Source of the DNA: Clostridia bacterium
GTDB lineage: Bacteria; Bacillota; Clostridia; Oscillospirales; Acutalibacteraceae
NCBI GenBank assembly: GCA_017465465.1
Contig: JAFTWE010000052.1
Span: forward strand, 24,408 to 88,407
DNA length: 64,000 bases
Reading direction: 5' to 3'
This document shows positions 15,741 to 24,085 of this stretch, piece by piece. The translations under genes were made by a program, and so were the position numbers. Under the pieces are notes generated by a model. That model saw only the letters and a list, made by a program, of their open reading frames with translations, had not been told where the DNA came from and did no database searches. Within the stretch, counting starts at the first letter, position 1, and every line of letters begins with the position of its first letter.

Positions 15741-17054
15741 TTATTTATAAAGCTTAATGCAATAAGCATATTGAGTGTTAAGTGTGTCAGGGTCAAAGGC
15801 AGGGAATGTGAGCTTTACCTTGCCGTTATCGTTTGAAATAACAGGGTTAATACCACTGCCAAGGAATTCTGCTTTCAATTCGGGGTCAAAATCAACCTCG
15901 TTAAGAGTGAATTCACCAAAGGGGAATTTGAGAATAAAGGCGTAAAGCGTATCACCCTTTTTTGTGTATCTGATTCTTTCATCAGAGCTGTTTTTATATC
16001 TTACGGTTGAGTAAATTCCCTCGCCGTTAACGTCAAGCCAGCGGCCGATATCAAGGAGCTTCTGCTGCATAATAACAGGAATTCTTCCGTCGGCTGTGGG
16101 GCCGATGTTAAGAAGGAAATTGCTTCCTCTGCTTACAAGGTCAACGAGCATGTGAACAAGCTCTTTTGAAGAAAGGTAATCGTGAGGCTTTTCAAATCTG
16201 TTAAAGCCGAATGAACCGCCCATACCTCTGCATTCTTCATTTGGTCTGTCATATTGGTCCATCGCTTCAATTCCGCCGGGTGAGCTTTCACCGTTGATGT
16301 AACCGTATTCCGTGGTAAAATTACCGCCTAATTTGCCTCTTGTTTCACTGCCCCAACGGTCATTTGGAACAATAAAATCCTTAACGCTTGATTCGTTATA
16401 AAGCCACTGCAAAAACTCCGTTGAATGCCATACCGAGCTTTCGTGTGACCATTCACCGTCAGTAAAAAGGGTTGCAGGCTGATACTTTTCGATAAGCTCC
16501 TTGAGCATAGGAATAAGATGCTTAACGGCATATTCCTCAGGGTCCTTAAGATAAAGGGGATGCCACCATTCATAAACGGAATGATAAACACCGAATTTAA
16601 CATCTGTTTTATCAAGAGCATCCTTAAGCTCACGGCAAAAATCCTTATGAGGGCCAACATCAGCGCTGTTCCACCAGGGAGCGTGCTCTGTTTTATACAT
16701 ACAGTAGCCGTCGTGATGCTTTGAAACCAGATTTATGTATTTGGCGCCTGACTTCTGAAAAAGGTCTGCCCATTCTTCAGCGTCAAAGGCTTCGGCTTTG
16801 AACATAGGAACAAAGTCTTCGTATTTAAAATTTTCACCGTAAGTTTTTTTGTGAAAATCACGGAACTGTAATTGTGCATCAGTGGGGTCCGGGCAGTCAA
16901 GAGTCCAGCCGTACCATTCTGCATAATGACCTATGGGTGCATAAGCAGGCACGGAGTATAATCCCCAGTGAATAAAAATACCGAATTTTGCATCAGCAAA
17001 CCATTGGGGAACGGGTCTTGAATTTAAAGATTCCCAATTATTTTCATATTTCAT
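15741..17054 (-). CDS. GH29 alpha-L-fucosidase
   Basis: About 437 residues. The start at 17054 is preceded by GGAGGTG at 5 nt and gives MKYENNWESLNSRPVPQW. It should remove alpha-linked L-fucose from glycans by a retaining mechanism. GH29 marks are FGIFIHWGLYSVPAY, KYINLVSKHHDGYCMY and the strand TLFTDGEWSH, whose Asp is the expected nucleophile; the late SNFLLNIGPTADGRIP is also characteristic. No signal peptide is seen, so it acts inside the cell on imported glycans. First gene of the glycan operon with HAD and GH38; no transporter is in the operon. Confidence 0.92.
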   Translation of the reverse strand: MKYENNWESLNSRPVPQWFADAKFGIFIHWGLYSVPAYAPIGHYAEWYGWTLDCPDPTDAQLQFRDFHKKTYGENFKYEDFVPMFKAEAFDAEEWADLFQKSGAKYINLVSKHHDGYCMYKTEHAPWWNSADVGPHKDFCRELKDALDKTDVKFGVYHSVYEWWHPLYLKDPEEYAVKHLIPMLKELIEKYQPATLFTDGEWSHESSVWHSTEFLQWLYNESSVKDFIVPNDRWGSETRGKLGGNFTTEYGYINGESSPGGIEAMDQYDRPNEECRGMGGSFGFNRFEKPHDYLSSKELVHMLVDLVSRGSNFLLNIGPTADGRIPVIMQQKLLDIGRWLDVNGEGIYSTVRYKNSSDERIRYTKKGDTLYAFILKFPFGEFTLNEVDFDPELKAEFLGSGINPVISNDNGKVKLTFPAFDPDTLNTQYAYCIKLYK

Positions 17055-17164
17055 AGGACACCTCCAAACATATACATCATATAATACCATATTATAGATA
17101 ATTAAGTAAATAACTTTTTTGAAAAAACCGTAATAAAATCAAGGAAATTTTGCTGTTTGTTTTA

Positions 17165-17193
17165 TTGACAGGTAAAGCTGGTTAGAATATAAT
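17165..17193 (+). promoter_or_regulatory. Consensus promoter of malQ-birA
   Basis: TTGACA (17165-17170), exactly 17 nt, TATAAT (17188-17193): a perfect sigma-A consensus. Confidence 0.85.
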
Positions 17194-17244
17194 TTTAGAG
17201 AAAGTTTTTGAAATACAGATATATAACCGAAAGGCTGTGAATTT

Positions 17245-18744
17245 ATGTCAAAGCGTACTGCAGGTGTGCTTATGCACATTTCATCTCTGCCAGGTCCCTT
17301 CGGAATCGGCGGATTCGGTGAAAGCGCCCTGCGTTTTGTTGATTTTTTAAAGCAGACTCATTTTACCTATTGGCAGGTTTTACCTTTTCACCCTGTTGAT
17401 GAGGTGAATTCTCCTTATAAGAGTGAAAGCGCATTTGCGGGCAACTACCTCTTTATTGACCCTGCTATGCTTTTAAAAGACGGTCTTGTGTCCCAATCTG
17501 ATGTTGATGACTGCCGATATAACGGCACACCCTACACCGCAGATTATGATTTTGCAAGGGAGAAAAAGCTTGCTCTTTTAAAAACAGCATACAAAAATAT
17601 CGGCGAAAAAGAAAAGCAGGCTGTGGCTCTTTTTGCACAAAGCCATTTCTGGGTTGAGGATTTCGCTCTTTTTAAGGCTGTGAAAGAAATTAACGGCGAA
17701 ATCCCTTGGTGGAAATGGGATGAATCACAGCGTAATTTCGGCACTTGCTCACAAAACAAGGAGCAGTACCGCGAACAGATGAATTTCTGGATTTTTGTTC
17801 AGTATATTTTCTTTAAGCAGTGGCAAGAGATTAAGGCCTATGCAAATGAAAACGGAATTAAAATCTTAGGTGATATGCCTGTTTATGTGTCTATGGACAG
17901 CGCTGATGTATGGAGCAACGTTGAAATTTTCAAAATTGATAAAGAAACCTTTGTGCCCGATGAGGTTGCAGGTGTTCCGCCCGATTATTTCTCAGAAGAC
18001 GGTCAGCTCTGGGGCAACCCCCTCTATGACTGGGATGCTATGGAAAAAGACGGTTTTTCCTGGTGGGTGCGCCGCCTTGGTGAAGAGCTGTCTGTTTATG
18101 ATACAGTCCGCATCGACCATTTCAGAGGTCTTGCATCCTTCTGGGCTGTGCCTTTCGGCAGTAAAACTGCCCGCAACGGTGAGTGGAAAAACGGACCCGG
18201 TATGAAGCTGTTTGACGCTATTAACAAGGCTTATGATAATCCCTCAATCATCGCAGAGGATTTGGGCGTTTTCGGTGAAGATGTTGTAAAGCTCCTTGAG
18301 GATACAGGTTTCCCCGGTATCAGGGTTATTCAATTTGCCTTTGGCGGTGACGCATCAAACGAGCATCTTCCCCACAATTACCCCAAGAATGTTATTGCAT
18401 GCCTCGGCACTCACGATAACAACACTCTCCTCGGCTGGCTTTATGAGCTTAGTGAGGGTGAGCGAAAGCACGCTCTTGATTACTGCTCTTATGACGGCGG
18501 AAACTGGGGCGAGGGTGGTTACAAAGCTCCTGCTTGCCGCAAGGTGATTGAAACTGTGTGGAAGTCCTGTGCAGATACTGCAATTATTGCTTTTCAGGAT
18601 TTGTGCGGCTTCGGCAACGATGCGAGAATGAACATTCCAGGTATTGCCGAGCTTAACTGGAGAATCCGCACCACTCAGGAAACTATTGATAACATTGATA
18701 AAGAATATTTTGTTAAAATAAACTCCCTTTACGGCAGAGGTTAA
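17245..18744 (+). CDS. malQ: 4-alpha-glucanotransferase (amylomaltase)
   Basis: 499 residues, the usual size of GH77 enzymes. It transfers segments of alpha-1,4-glucans, feeding maltodextrin or glycogen breakdown. Marks are RTAGVLMHISSLPGPFGIGGFG at the N-terminus (beginning GVLMHISSLPG), YWQVLPFHPVDEVNSPY, the nucleophile region VRIDHFRGLASFW, and IIAEDLGVF with the acid Glu; GTHDNNT is the transition-state motif. It has a consensus promoter and is followed one base later by birA, so the two are likely co-transcribed. Confidence 0.96.
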   Translation: MSKRTAGVLMHISSLPGPFGIGGFGESALRFVDFLKQTHFTYWQVLPFHPVDEVNSPYKSESAFAGNYLFIDPAMLLKDGLVSQSDVDDCRYNGTPYTADYDFAREKKLALLKTAYKNIGEKEKQAVALFAQSHFWVEDFALFKAVKEINGEIPWWKWDESQRNFGTCSQNKEQYREQMNFWIFVQYIFFKQWQEIKAYANENGIKILGDMPVYVSMDSADVWSNVEIFKIDKETFVPDEVAGVPPDYFSEDGQLWGNPLYDWDAMEKDGFSWWVRRLGEELSVYDTVRIDHFRGLASFWAVPFGSKTARNGEWKNGPGMKLFDAINKAYDNPSIIAEDLGVFGEDVVKLLEDTGFPGIRVIQFAFGGDASNEHLPHNYPKNVIACLGTHDNNTLLGWLYELSEGERKHALDYCSYDGGNWGEGGYKAPACRKVIETVWKSCADTAIIAFQDLCGFGNDARMNIPGIAELNWRIRTTQETIDNIDKEYFVKINSLYGRG

Positions 18745-18745
18745 A

Positions 18746-19447
18746 ATGAATTTTAATGTTATAAAAAAAGGAACGGTAACATCTACAAACACACTTTTAA
18801 AGCAGCAGGCAAAGGATTTGCCTCACGGCACGGTAATTGTTGCAGATTGCCAGACCGGGGGCAGGGGAAGGCTTGGCAGAAGCTTTTATTCCCCAAATGA
18901 AACGGGGATTTATATGTCAATTCTTCTCAAAAAAGATTTCGGCACAAATCCAACCCTCGTAACCACAATGACAGCCGTTGCTGTAATGAAGGCGGTGGAA
19001 AAGGCTGCAAATAAAAAAGCTCAGGTTAAATGGGTCAATGATATTTTGATTGAGGGTAAAAAGGTATGCGGAATTCTCACCGAGGGCGCATTTTGCGGCG
19101 GCGAGCTTGAATATATGATTGTCGGCATCGGCATCAACACTTCAACTGTTGACTTCCCTCAGGAAATCAAAGACATTGCAGGAAGTGTAAGCTGTGATAA
19201 AGATAAGCTCTTTTCAGCCTTGCTTGATTGTTTTTCTGATGAATTTAATAATCTTCAAAGCGGAGAGTTTCTTGATTTTTACCGCCAAAGGTGTGTTACG
19301 CTTAACAAAAATATAAAAATAATATCCCCCGAAAAAGAACCTGTTGAGGCTTTTTCTCAGGGGATAGACGATAACGCCGCTTTAATTGTAAAATATTCAG
19401 ACGGAACAACAGGAGCTGTTTCATCAGGTGAAGTCAGCATCCGCTAA
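18746..19447 (+). CDS. birA: Biotin--[acetyl-CoA-carboxylase] ligase (no DNA-binding domain)
   Basis: 233 residues, a short form lacking the N-terminal helix-turn-helix of bifunctional BirA, so it is a ligase only. It attaches biotin to carboxylase carrier proteins. The catalytic loop is GGRGRLGRSFYSP, followed by KWVNDILIEGKKVCGILTE (beginning KWVNDILIEGKK) and GIGINTS. A small C-terminal SH3-like domain ends the protein. Its stop codon overlaps the stop of the convergent repressor gene, so no terminator fits between the two. Confidence 0.93.
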   Translation: MNFNVIKKGTVTSTNTLLKQQAKDLPHGTVIVADCQTGGRGRLGRSFYSPNETGIYMSILLKKDFGTNPTLVTTMTAVAVMKAVEKAANKKAQVKWVNDILIEGKKVCGILTEGAFCGGELEYMIVGIGINTSTVDFPQEIKDIAGSVSCDKDKLFSALLDCFSDEFNNLQSGEFLDFYRQRCVTLNKNIKIISPEKEPVEAFSQGIDDNAALIVKYSDGTTGAVSSGEVSIR

Positions 19448-20037
19448 AACTTGCCTCTGAGCTCAACCACCTTGCCGATAATGTTTACAGGCAAGCGTGA
19501 AACCTCTTCGGCGGAATAAATCATAACATCATAATTAGGGTTAAAAGGTACCAGTGAAAGGCTGGTGCCTTTTTTTATAACCTTTTTAACTGTTGCGTCC
19601 ATTGAATTAACAAGCACAACCGCAACATCGCCGCTGTCAACATCGCTTTGCTTTCTGACAATAACAACATCATTTTCACAAATTCTCGGTTCCATACTGT
19701 TGCCCTTAATCTGCAGGGCAAAAAAGTCACCCGTTGCGGCAAGCTGGGGAGAAATCTCTTCATAATCAAGAATTTCTTCCACCGCCTCAATGGGCATTCC
19801 TGCTCTGACATAACCCAACACGGGGATAACAACCTTGTTATCTTTGCCTGAATCAAGCCCCATTATTGTGTCAACGGGAACATCAAAAATCTCAGATAAA
19901 ATTCTGAGGGAATTTGTGTCAGGGTCCGTTCTGCCCTTTTCCCACTGGCTGACAGCGGTCTGGTGAACATCGCACAGCTTTGCAAGCTGAGCTTGTGTTA
20001 ACCCTTTTTTGTTTCTTAAATCCTTAATAATACTCAT
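19444..20037 (-). CDS. CI/LexA-like repressor: XRE helix-turn-helix plus S24 autoprotease
   Basis: 197 residues. The N-terminal half is an XRE helix-turn-helix (LTQAQLAKLCDVHQTAVSQWEKG). The C-terminal half is an S24 peptidase with the cleavage pair Ala79-Gly80 (VRAGMP), nucleophile Ser114 (GNSMEP) and general base Lys151 (ATVKK). This build is that of temperate-phage repressors that cut themselves when RecA is activated by DNA damage. It is divergent from the phage-like operon at 20188-24080, and its own promoter overlaps a perfect palindrome (20072-20096), suggesting autoregulation. It is not host LexA, whose DNA-binding domain is of a different, winged type. Confidence 0.9.
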   Translation of the reverse strand: MSIIKDLRNKKGLTQAQLAKLCDVHQTAVSQWEKGRTDPDTNSLRILSEIFDVPVDTIMGLDSGKDNKVVIPVLGYVRAGMPIEAVEEILDYEEISPQLAATGDFFALQIKGNSMEPRICENDVVIVRKQSDVDSGDVAVVLVNSMDATVKKVIKKGTSLSLVPFNPNYDVMIYSAEEVSRLPVNIIGKVVELRGKF

Positions 20038-20061
20038 ATTTACACACCCTTTAACGCCTAT

Positions 20062-20096
20062 ATTATGAGCTAAACTATTGAAAAAGTCAATAGTTT
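20062..20096 (-). promoter_or_regulatory. Repressor promoter with overlapping palindromic operator
   Basis: Minus-strand -35 TTGACT (20090-20085), 17 nt, -10 CATAAT (20067-20062). A perfect 10-bp inverted repeat, AAACTATTGA (20072-20081) and TCAATAGTTT (20087-20096) with a 5-nt centre, covers the -35. It is the best candidate operator for the repressor itself. Confidence 0.75.
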
Positions 20097-20127
20097 TTAA
20101 TAAAAAATAGTATTTCTAATATTTTGC

Positions 20128-20156
20128 TTGACAAACAGAACAAATGTTTATATAAT
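20128..20156 (+). promoter_or_regulatory. Consensus promoter of the phage-like operon
   Basis: TTGACA (20128-20133), 17 nt, TATAAT (20151-20156), a perfect consensus. The spacer carries an SOS-box match, so a bound repressor would block polymerase directly. Confidence 0.85.
20138..20149 (+). promoter_or_regulatory. SOS box (LexA/DinR-type) within the promoter spacer
   Basis: GAACAAATGTTT fits the Gram-positive LexA pattern GAACRNRYGTTY at every position and lies between -35 and -10. Damage control of the operon by host LexA is therefore plausible; the consensus is established, its use here is inferred. Confidence 0.6.
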
Positions 20157-20187
20157 AATAGCTGTGCTATTCAAGGAGGTGATAAAA

Positions 20188-20832
20188 ATGAAAAGCATAA
20201 CTGACAGCCTTATTTCTTTGGAAGAGGCAAATTTTGCGCTGAAATGTATGAGGGAATATATGTTTACTCCTGCAGAGGCAATGGAATCGATTGAAAGCGT
20301 GGTCAATCGGGTGAGAAATATTGATATGGCACAGCTCACCAATCACATAATCAACACAAGGCTTTCAGCTGTTCAGCGTCATGTTATAAGGAGGTGTTGC
20401 CTTGATTCAATAAGTGCAAATCAGTGCGCTCAGGAGCTTGGAATCAGCCTGAGGGCAGTTTATTCGGCAAGGGCGAGAGGGTTAGAGATAATAGAAGAAT
20501 ATCTTGAACCTCTTGTGATGTATTTTCGAAATCTGCAGGGGAGAGAAGCTGTTCCGCTTTTTGCGGAAAACTCGCTGAAAATTCTTGCTTCACAAGCTCA
20601 CAAACAAGGGGAAACGGCTACCGTTATAAAAAATATCAGAACCGCTCACGATGCGAGCGTAAAGGACACCGCTAAGGTGACAGGGGTAAGGGAAAAGGAT
20701 ATTTTATCTGCTGAAAAAGGGACACGCCCTTTATCTGTTGATGAAATAGAAAACTACAGCCGAGCTTTCGGCGTGAATATAATAATTGAATTTAACAAAG
20801 GAAAGGTAACAGCTAAATGGAAAGAACAATAA
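20188..20832 (+). CDS. Two-HTH regulator of the phage-like operon (sigma region 4-like plus XRE-like)
   Basis: About 214 residues from the ATG at 20188, which follows AAGGAGGTG; a codon at 20128 lies in the promoter and was rejected. Around residues 58-108 the pattern RHVIRRCCLDSISANQCAQELGIS followed by RAVYSARARGLE (described here in parts) resembles sigma region 4. The last 60 residues (DTAKVTGVREKDILSAEKG, then LSVDEIENYSRAFGV) resemble an XRE helix-turn-helix. I do not know a family with both. It is first in the operon and may be a late-gene activator. The next ORF overlaps its end by 16 nt. Confidence 0.65.
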   Translation: MKSITDSLISLEEANFALKCMREYMFTPAEAMESIESVVNRVRNIDMAQLTNHIINTRLSAVQRHVIRRCCLDSISANQCAQELGISLRAVYSARARGLEIIEEYLEPLVMYFRNLQGREAVPLFAENSLKILASQAHKQGETATVIKNIRTAHDASVKDTAKVTGVREKDILSAEKGTRPLSVDEIENYSRAFGVNIIIEFNKGKVTAKWKEQ

Positions 20833-21059
20833 CTGACCTCAGCGCCGATTATTTCAAAGCGGCGGCTGATATGGATTGCCTTATTAAAAAAGTTACCGAC
20901 AGATTAAAAGAAGCTGTTGATAACGGCGAAACTGATAAATGCTATCAGCTAAAACAAAAAAGACTTATGTTTTATTCTCAGAAGCGTGAGCTTTTAGATA
21001 TAGCTTATACGCTTGAAAACTATTACAAAAAGGAGGAAATTTTACTTGAATCTGCTTAA
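20817..21059 (+). CDS. Small coiled-coil protein of the phage-like operon
   Basis: 80 residues, highly charged and almost all helical by pattern (LIKKVTDRLKEAVDNGE, QLKQKRLMFYSQKRELLD). Not recognised. Its ATG lies inside the end of the upstream gene and its end overlaps the next start, so the three are translationally coupled. Such small helical proteins are common between regulatory and tail genes in phages; nothing more can be said. Confidence 0.6.
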   Translation: MERTITDLSADYFKAAADMDCLIKKVTDRLKEAVDNGETDKCYQLKQKRLMFYSQKRELLDIAYTLENYYKKEEILLESA

Positions 21060-22899
21060 TTTATATGCAAACGGAAATCTGCTCACTCTCGGAAGCAGAC
21101 CTATGACAACCAGCGGAAGTGTCAATTACGACACCTGCGCTTTTAACTTTAACGACGACTGGAAGGGCTTTGATAGAACGGCGGTTTTTGCTATTGGAGA
21201 TGCAGTGTGCTATGCCGTTGAGCTTGACGACACAGGGGTATGCAAAATTCCGAAAGAATGCCTTTTGAAAACGGGCATTTTAAAAATCGGCGTAGTCGGT
21301 GAAGACGACGAGGGAACAATAATTTCAACCAATATTGTTACTCAGCGTGTTGTTGAGGGCGCAAATAACGGTGAAATGGAATTTACCCCCGTCAACCCTG
21401 AAACCGGCAACAATGAAGACGGAATAACATCAGATGAATCTGCCGTTCATCTTTTGTGGCAGGATGACAGCTTTGAGCTTTCACCTGATTTTATTCTCGA
21501 CGATTATTCCAATGTTGACGAAACGGATATTCACTCGGTTTATAATGTGGTTTTTACAAAGCTTGCAGAAGAATATCCGTCTTATGTTACCGCAAATGTG
21601 GAGGGTCAGGATTACTCGGGTAATGATATTATGTCATTTACCTTTACGGGCAATGATTACGACCGTGTTATTCTGATTACCGCCAACCACTTCGCATCAA
21701 GCTATATGACAGTGCGTGCTCTCGGAGGATTTTTCAAAAATCTTTGTGAAAATTACAAAAAGAATGCTAATCTCAACTTCCTTCACAGCAAGGTGAAATT
21801 TGTTGTTTTGCCGGTTGTATGCCCTGAAGCGCTTTTTGGAAAATCCCGACACAATCTTAACGGAGTGGCAACTTTTGTGAACTATGACCACTTTTTTGAC
21901 GAAAGTCCCATTGAAGATAAGGGCGAATGTTCTTTTTCAGAGCCTGAAACAATTCCCGTAATATCTCTCATTGATGTTTTAAGCGAAGAAAAATGTGTTT
22001 TGCACTGTGATTTTGAGTGTGGCAATTTTTCGGATGTGGGCAAAAAGGTATATTATAAAGCAAACGATATTACCCCTTGCAATGAATTGCACGATACCGT
22101 TTCTAAATTCGACACAAGATATGAGCAGACAGATTTATATTATTCAACTGAATTTATTGAAACAAATGCACCCATTGCAACTAACTATTCAACATATCTT
22201 TACGGTATTAACGCTTGCTCGGTTGTGTGGTCAAATGCTCGATTTACAACGAGCGCAATGAATGAAGCGACCTTAAAATATATAAAATTTATGGGAACAT
22301 TATTGCTTGATTCGGCTAAAAAGTGCATTAGCGCAAACCGACCCAAAACGGGAACTGTTACCAAGCATATCGCCTGGCGCGGAAACACAGAAACGGACTA
22401 TGTTGCCCTCACCAGCTCTTGCACACCTATGTGGGTGTCGGGCTATAAGCAAAGGCTGAAGGGTAATTTCAATGTTACCGTCAATGGCTTTATTATTGTT
22501 GATTCTGAATATGAAACCAAGGTCAGGGTCAAGCCGCTTCTTTATCAGAAAGGCTCACCTACAGATGATTACGAACAAAGGTTTGCAACCCAGGTATTTG
22601 ATTCTGAGCAGACGATGCATCAGGGCCTTAACACAATACCCTTCAGCAGTACAATCAGCTGTAAATATTCAAATATATATGGCGGAATTTGTAGGGAGCT
22701 TTATACCGTAATAGCTGCCGCAAGCGGAAAGGAAGTTAAGGTAATCGCAGTTTCTTACACTGTTACGGCTATTCCCTCAGACGGCAGAAATTCGGTTGAG
22801 GTGCTTTCGCCTACAGGACTTGCTTCGGATTATACCGACGAAAACACAATGCCTGTTTTTGAGGTGAAATACCCCGAAATGTATTATGATGCAATATAA
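21046..22899 (+). CDS. Phage tail/baseplate-like protein with an M14 carboxypeptidase-like region
   Basis: About 617 residues starting at a TTG (21046), chosen because AAAGGAGG lies 9 nt upstream and the protein then begins MNLLNLYANGNLL. Residues 1-100 look like the N-terminal domain of phage baseplate upper (BppU-type) proteins. From about residue 145 to 440 a zinc-carboxypeptidase-like fold is suggested by ILITANHFASS, VVLPVVCPEALFGKSRHNLNGV and VLHCDFECG. The expected HxxE zinc motif reads HFAS, so one ligand is missing and the domain may be inactive or only bind glycan or peptide. The C-terminal 170 residues are beta-rich. The next gene is an endolysin. Confidence 0.55.
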   Translation: MNLLNLYANGNLLTLGSRPMTTSGSVNYDTCAFNFNDDWKGFDRTAVFAIGDAVCYAVELDDTGVCKIPKECLLKTGILKIGVVGEDDEGTIISTNIVTQRVVEGANNGEMEFTPVNPETGNNEDGITSDESAVHLLWQDDSFELSPDFILDDYSNVDETDIHSVYNVVFTKLAEEYPSYVTANVEGQDYSGNDIMSFTFTGNDYDRVILITANHFASSYMTVRALGGFFKNLCENYKKNANLNFLHSKVKFVVLPVVCPEALFGKSRHNLNGVATFVNYDHFFDESPIEDKGECSFSEPETIPVISLIDVLSEEKCVLHCDFECGNFSDVGKKVYYKANDITPCNELHDTVSKFDTRYEQTDLYYSTEFIETNAPIATNYSTYLYGINACSVVWSNARFTTSAMNEATLKYIKFMGTLLLDSAKKCISANRPKTGTVTKHIAWRGNTETDYVALTSSCTPMWVSGYKQRLKGNFNVTVNGFIIVDSEYETKVRVKPLLYQKGSPTDDYEQRFATQVFDSEQTMHQGLNTIPFSSTISCKYSNIYGGICRELYTVIAAASGKEVKVIAVSYTVTAIPSDGRNSVEVLSPTGLASDYTDENTMPVFEVKYPEMYYDAI

Positions 22900-22911
22900 A
22901 GGGGTGAAATG

Positions 22912-23601
22912 ATGAGCAAAATAAGTAATTTGATTTTTAACGGTGAAAAGCATTATCTTACTTCCTCTTACGGAAAACGCACGCAGATTTCCACTGCCGC
23001 AGGTGCCACATCAAGCTTTCATTACGGAACAGATTACGGTACCTATTCAAAAAAGCTTATGCAGTATGCTATTGAAGACGGAACGGTCCTTTCCTGCGGA
23101 GTTGCTTCTGACGGCGCAAAATATGTGTGGGTCAGTTATCCGCGAATCGGCAAAAAGCTTTTGCATTATCACCTTGACAGCGTTCTTGTTAAAAAAGGGC
23201 AATCAGTCAAAAAGGGAACAAAGCTTGGTAAAACAGGCAAAACAGGCAAGGCAACGGGGATTCATCTGCACCTCGGGGTTAAGGATTTGAAAACTGATAA
23301 ATATGAAGACCCCGAAATTTTTGCAAAGAATTACACTCCCCCAAAGAAGTATTCTGTAGGGGTGTATAAGGTTACGGCAAATGTGCTCAATGTGCGAAAC
23401 GGTGCAGGTACAAGCTACGCGGTTAAAAGGTTTTCTTCGTTCACCGCCAATGCAAAGCAGCAGATTAAAAGGCTCAATTCGGGTAAGGCCTGCAACGGCT
23501 ATGTTAAGGGCGTAATCTGCACGGTGAGCAAGGTTTCAAACTCCTGTTGGGGCAAAACACCCTCAGGATGGATAAGCCTTGAATACTGCACGAGGGTCTG
23601 A
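22912..23601 (+). CDS. Endolysin: M23 peptidase with SH3b domain
   Basis: About 229 residues. An ATG at 22909 is also possible, but the 22912 start has better spacing to GGGGTG. Residues 15-145 form an M23 (LytM) endopeptidase with zinc ligands in HYGTDYG and HLHLGV; residues about 150-229 form a bacterial SH3 domain (NVLNVRNGAGTSYAV) for cell wall binding. It should cut peptide bridges of peptidoglycan. No signal peptide is present, so release depends on the two holin-type genes that follow within 10 nt, the normal order of a phage lysis module. Confidence 0.88.
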   Translation: MSKISNLIFNGEKHYLTSSYGKRTQISTAAGATSSFHYGTDYGTYSKKLMQYAIEDGTVLSCGVASDGAKYVWVSYPRIGKKLLHYHLDSVLVKKGQSVKKGTKLGKTGKTGKATGIHLHLGVKDLKTDKYEDPEIFAKNYTPPKKYSVGVYKVTANVLNVRNGAGTSYAVKRFSSFTANAKQQIKRLNSGKACNGYVKGVICTVSKVSNSCWGKTPSGWISLEYCTRV

Positions 23602-23602
23602 A

Positions 23603-23827
23603 ATGAGCAGCGATACATTGATTGCAATTCTATCTTTTTCAGGCACTTTATTGGGAACTCTCGGGGGAATAGTTGCCTCTAACAAGCTGACTGTTTACAG
23701 AATTTCTCAGCTTGAAAAGAAGGTTGAAAAACATAACAATTTGGTTGAGCGAATGATTAAGGTCGAAGATTCAACAAAATCGGCTCACCACAGAATTGAT
23801 GATATAAGGAGATTATTTGATGAATAA
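23603..23827 (+). CDS. Small membrane protein of the lysis module (XhlA-like position)
   Basis: 74 residues starting at the ATG one base after the endolysin stop. One N-terminal membrane segment (LIAILSFSGTLLGTLGGIVAS) is followed by a coiled coil (ISQLEKKVEKHNNLVERM). The gene lies between endolysin and holin, where PBSX-type phages carry xhlA, though XhlA has its membrane segment at the other end. It may be a holin partner, antiholin or spanin-like factor. Its end overlaps the holin start. Confidence 0.7.
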   Translation: MSSDTLIAILSFSGTLLGTLGGIVASNKLTVYRISQLEKKVEKHNNLVERMIKVEDSTKSAHHRIDDIRRLFDE

Positions 23828-24080
23828 AATAAATTTAAAGGGTGTTGAAATGTCAACCTGGGTAAGAACAGCGGTGCTTATAGCCGCTCTTATCAATCAG
23901 GCTCTTGTTCTTTTCGGAATAACTCAGAATGAGGCTGATATGGACGATTTGACCTATTGCATTTCTTTTGCTTTCACCGCATTCAGCTCAGTATGGTCGT
24001 GGTGGAAAAATAACTCATTTACTAAAAAAGCCCAAAAGGCAGATGAAGCGGTGATTTCTTCCGCTCAGGCAAAGGGCTGA
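23820..24080 (+). CDS. Phage holin, SPP1/XhlB-like
   Basis: About 86 residues. The ATG at 23820 has AAGGAG 9 nt upstream. Two hydrophobic segments (VRTAVLIAALINQALVLFGI and CISFAFTAFSSVWSWW) with a short charged C-terminal tail, and the pattern SVWSWWKNNSFTKKAQKAD, is typical of SPP1-family holins. It would form membrane lesions that let the M23 endolysin reach the wall. Last gene of the operon; a strong terminator follows within 6 nt. Confidence 0.85.
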   Translation: MNKINLKGVEMSTWVRTAVLIAALINQALVLFGITQNEADMDDLTYCISFAFTAFSSVWSWWKNNSFTKKAQKADEAVISSAQAKG

Positions 24081-24085
24081 CTTTC

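Noticed and set aside
19444..20037. Host LexA
   Set aside because: The DNA-binding domain is XRE-type, not the winged helix of LexA, although the protease half is alike.
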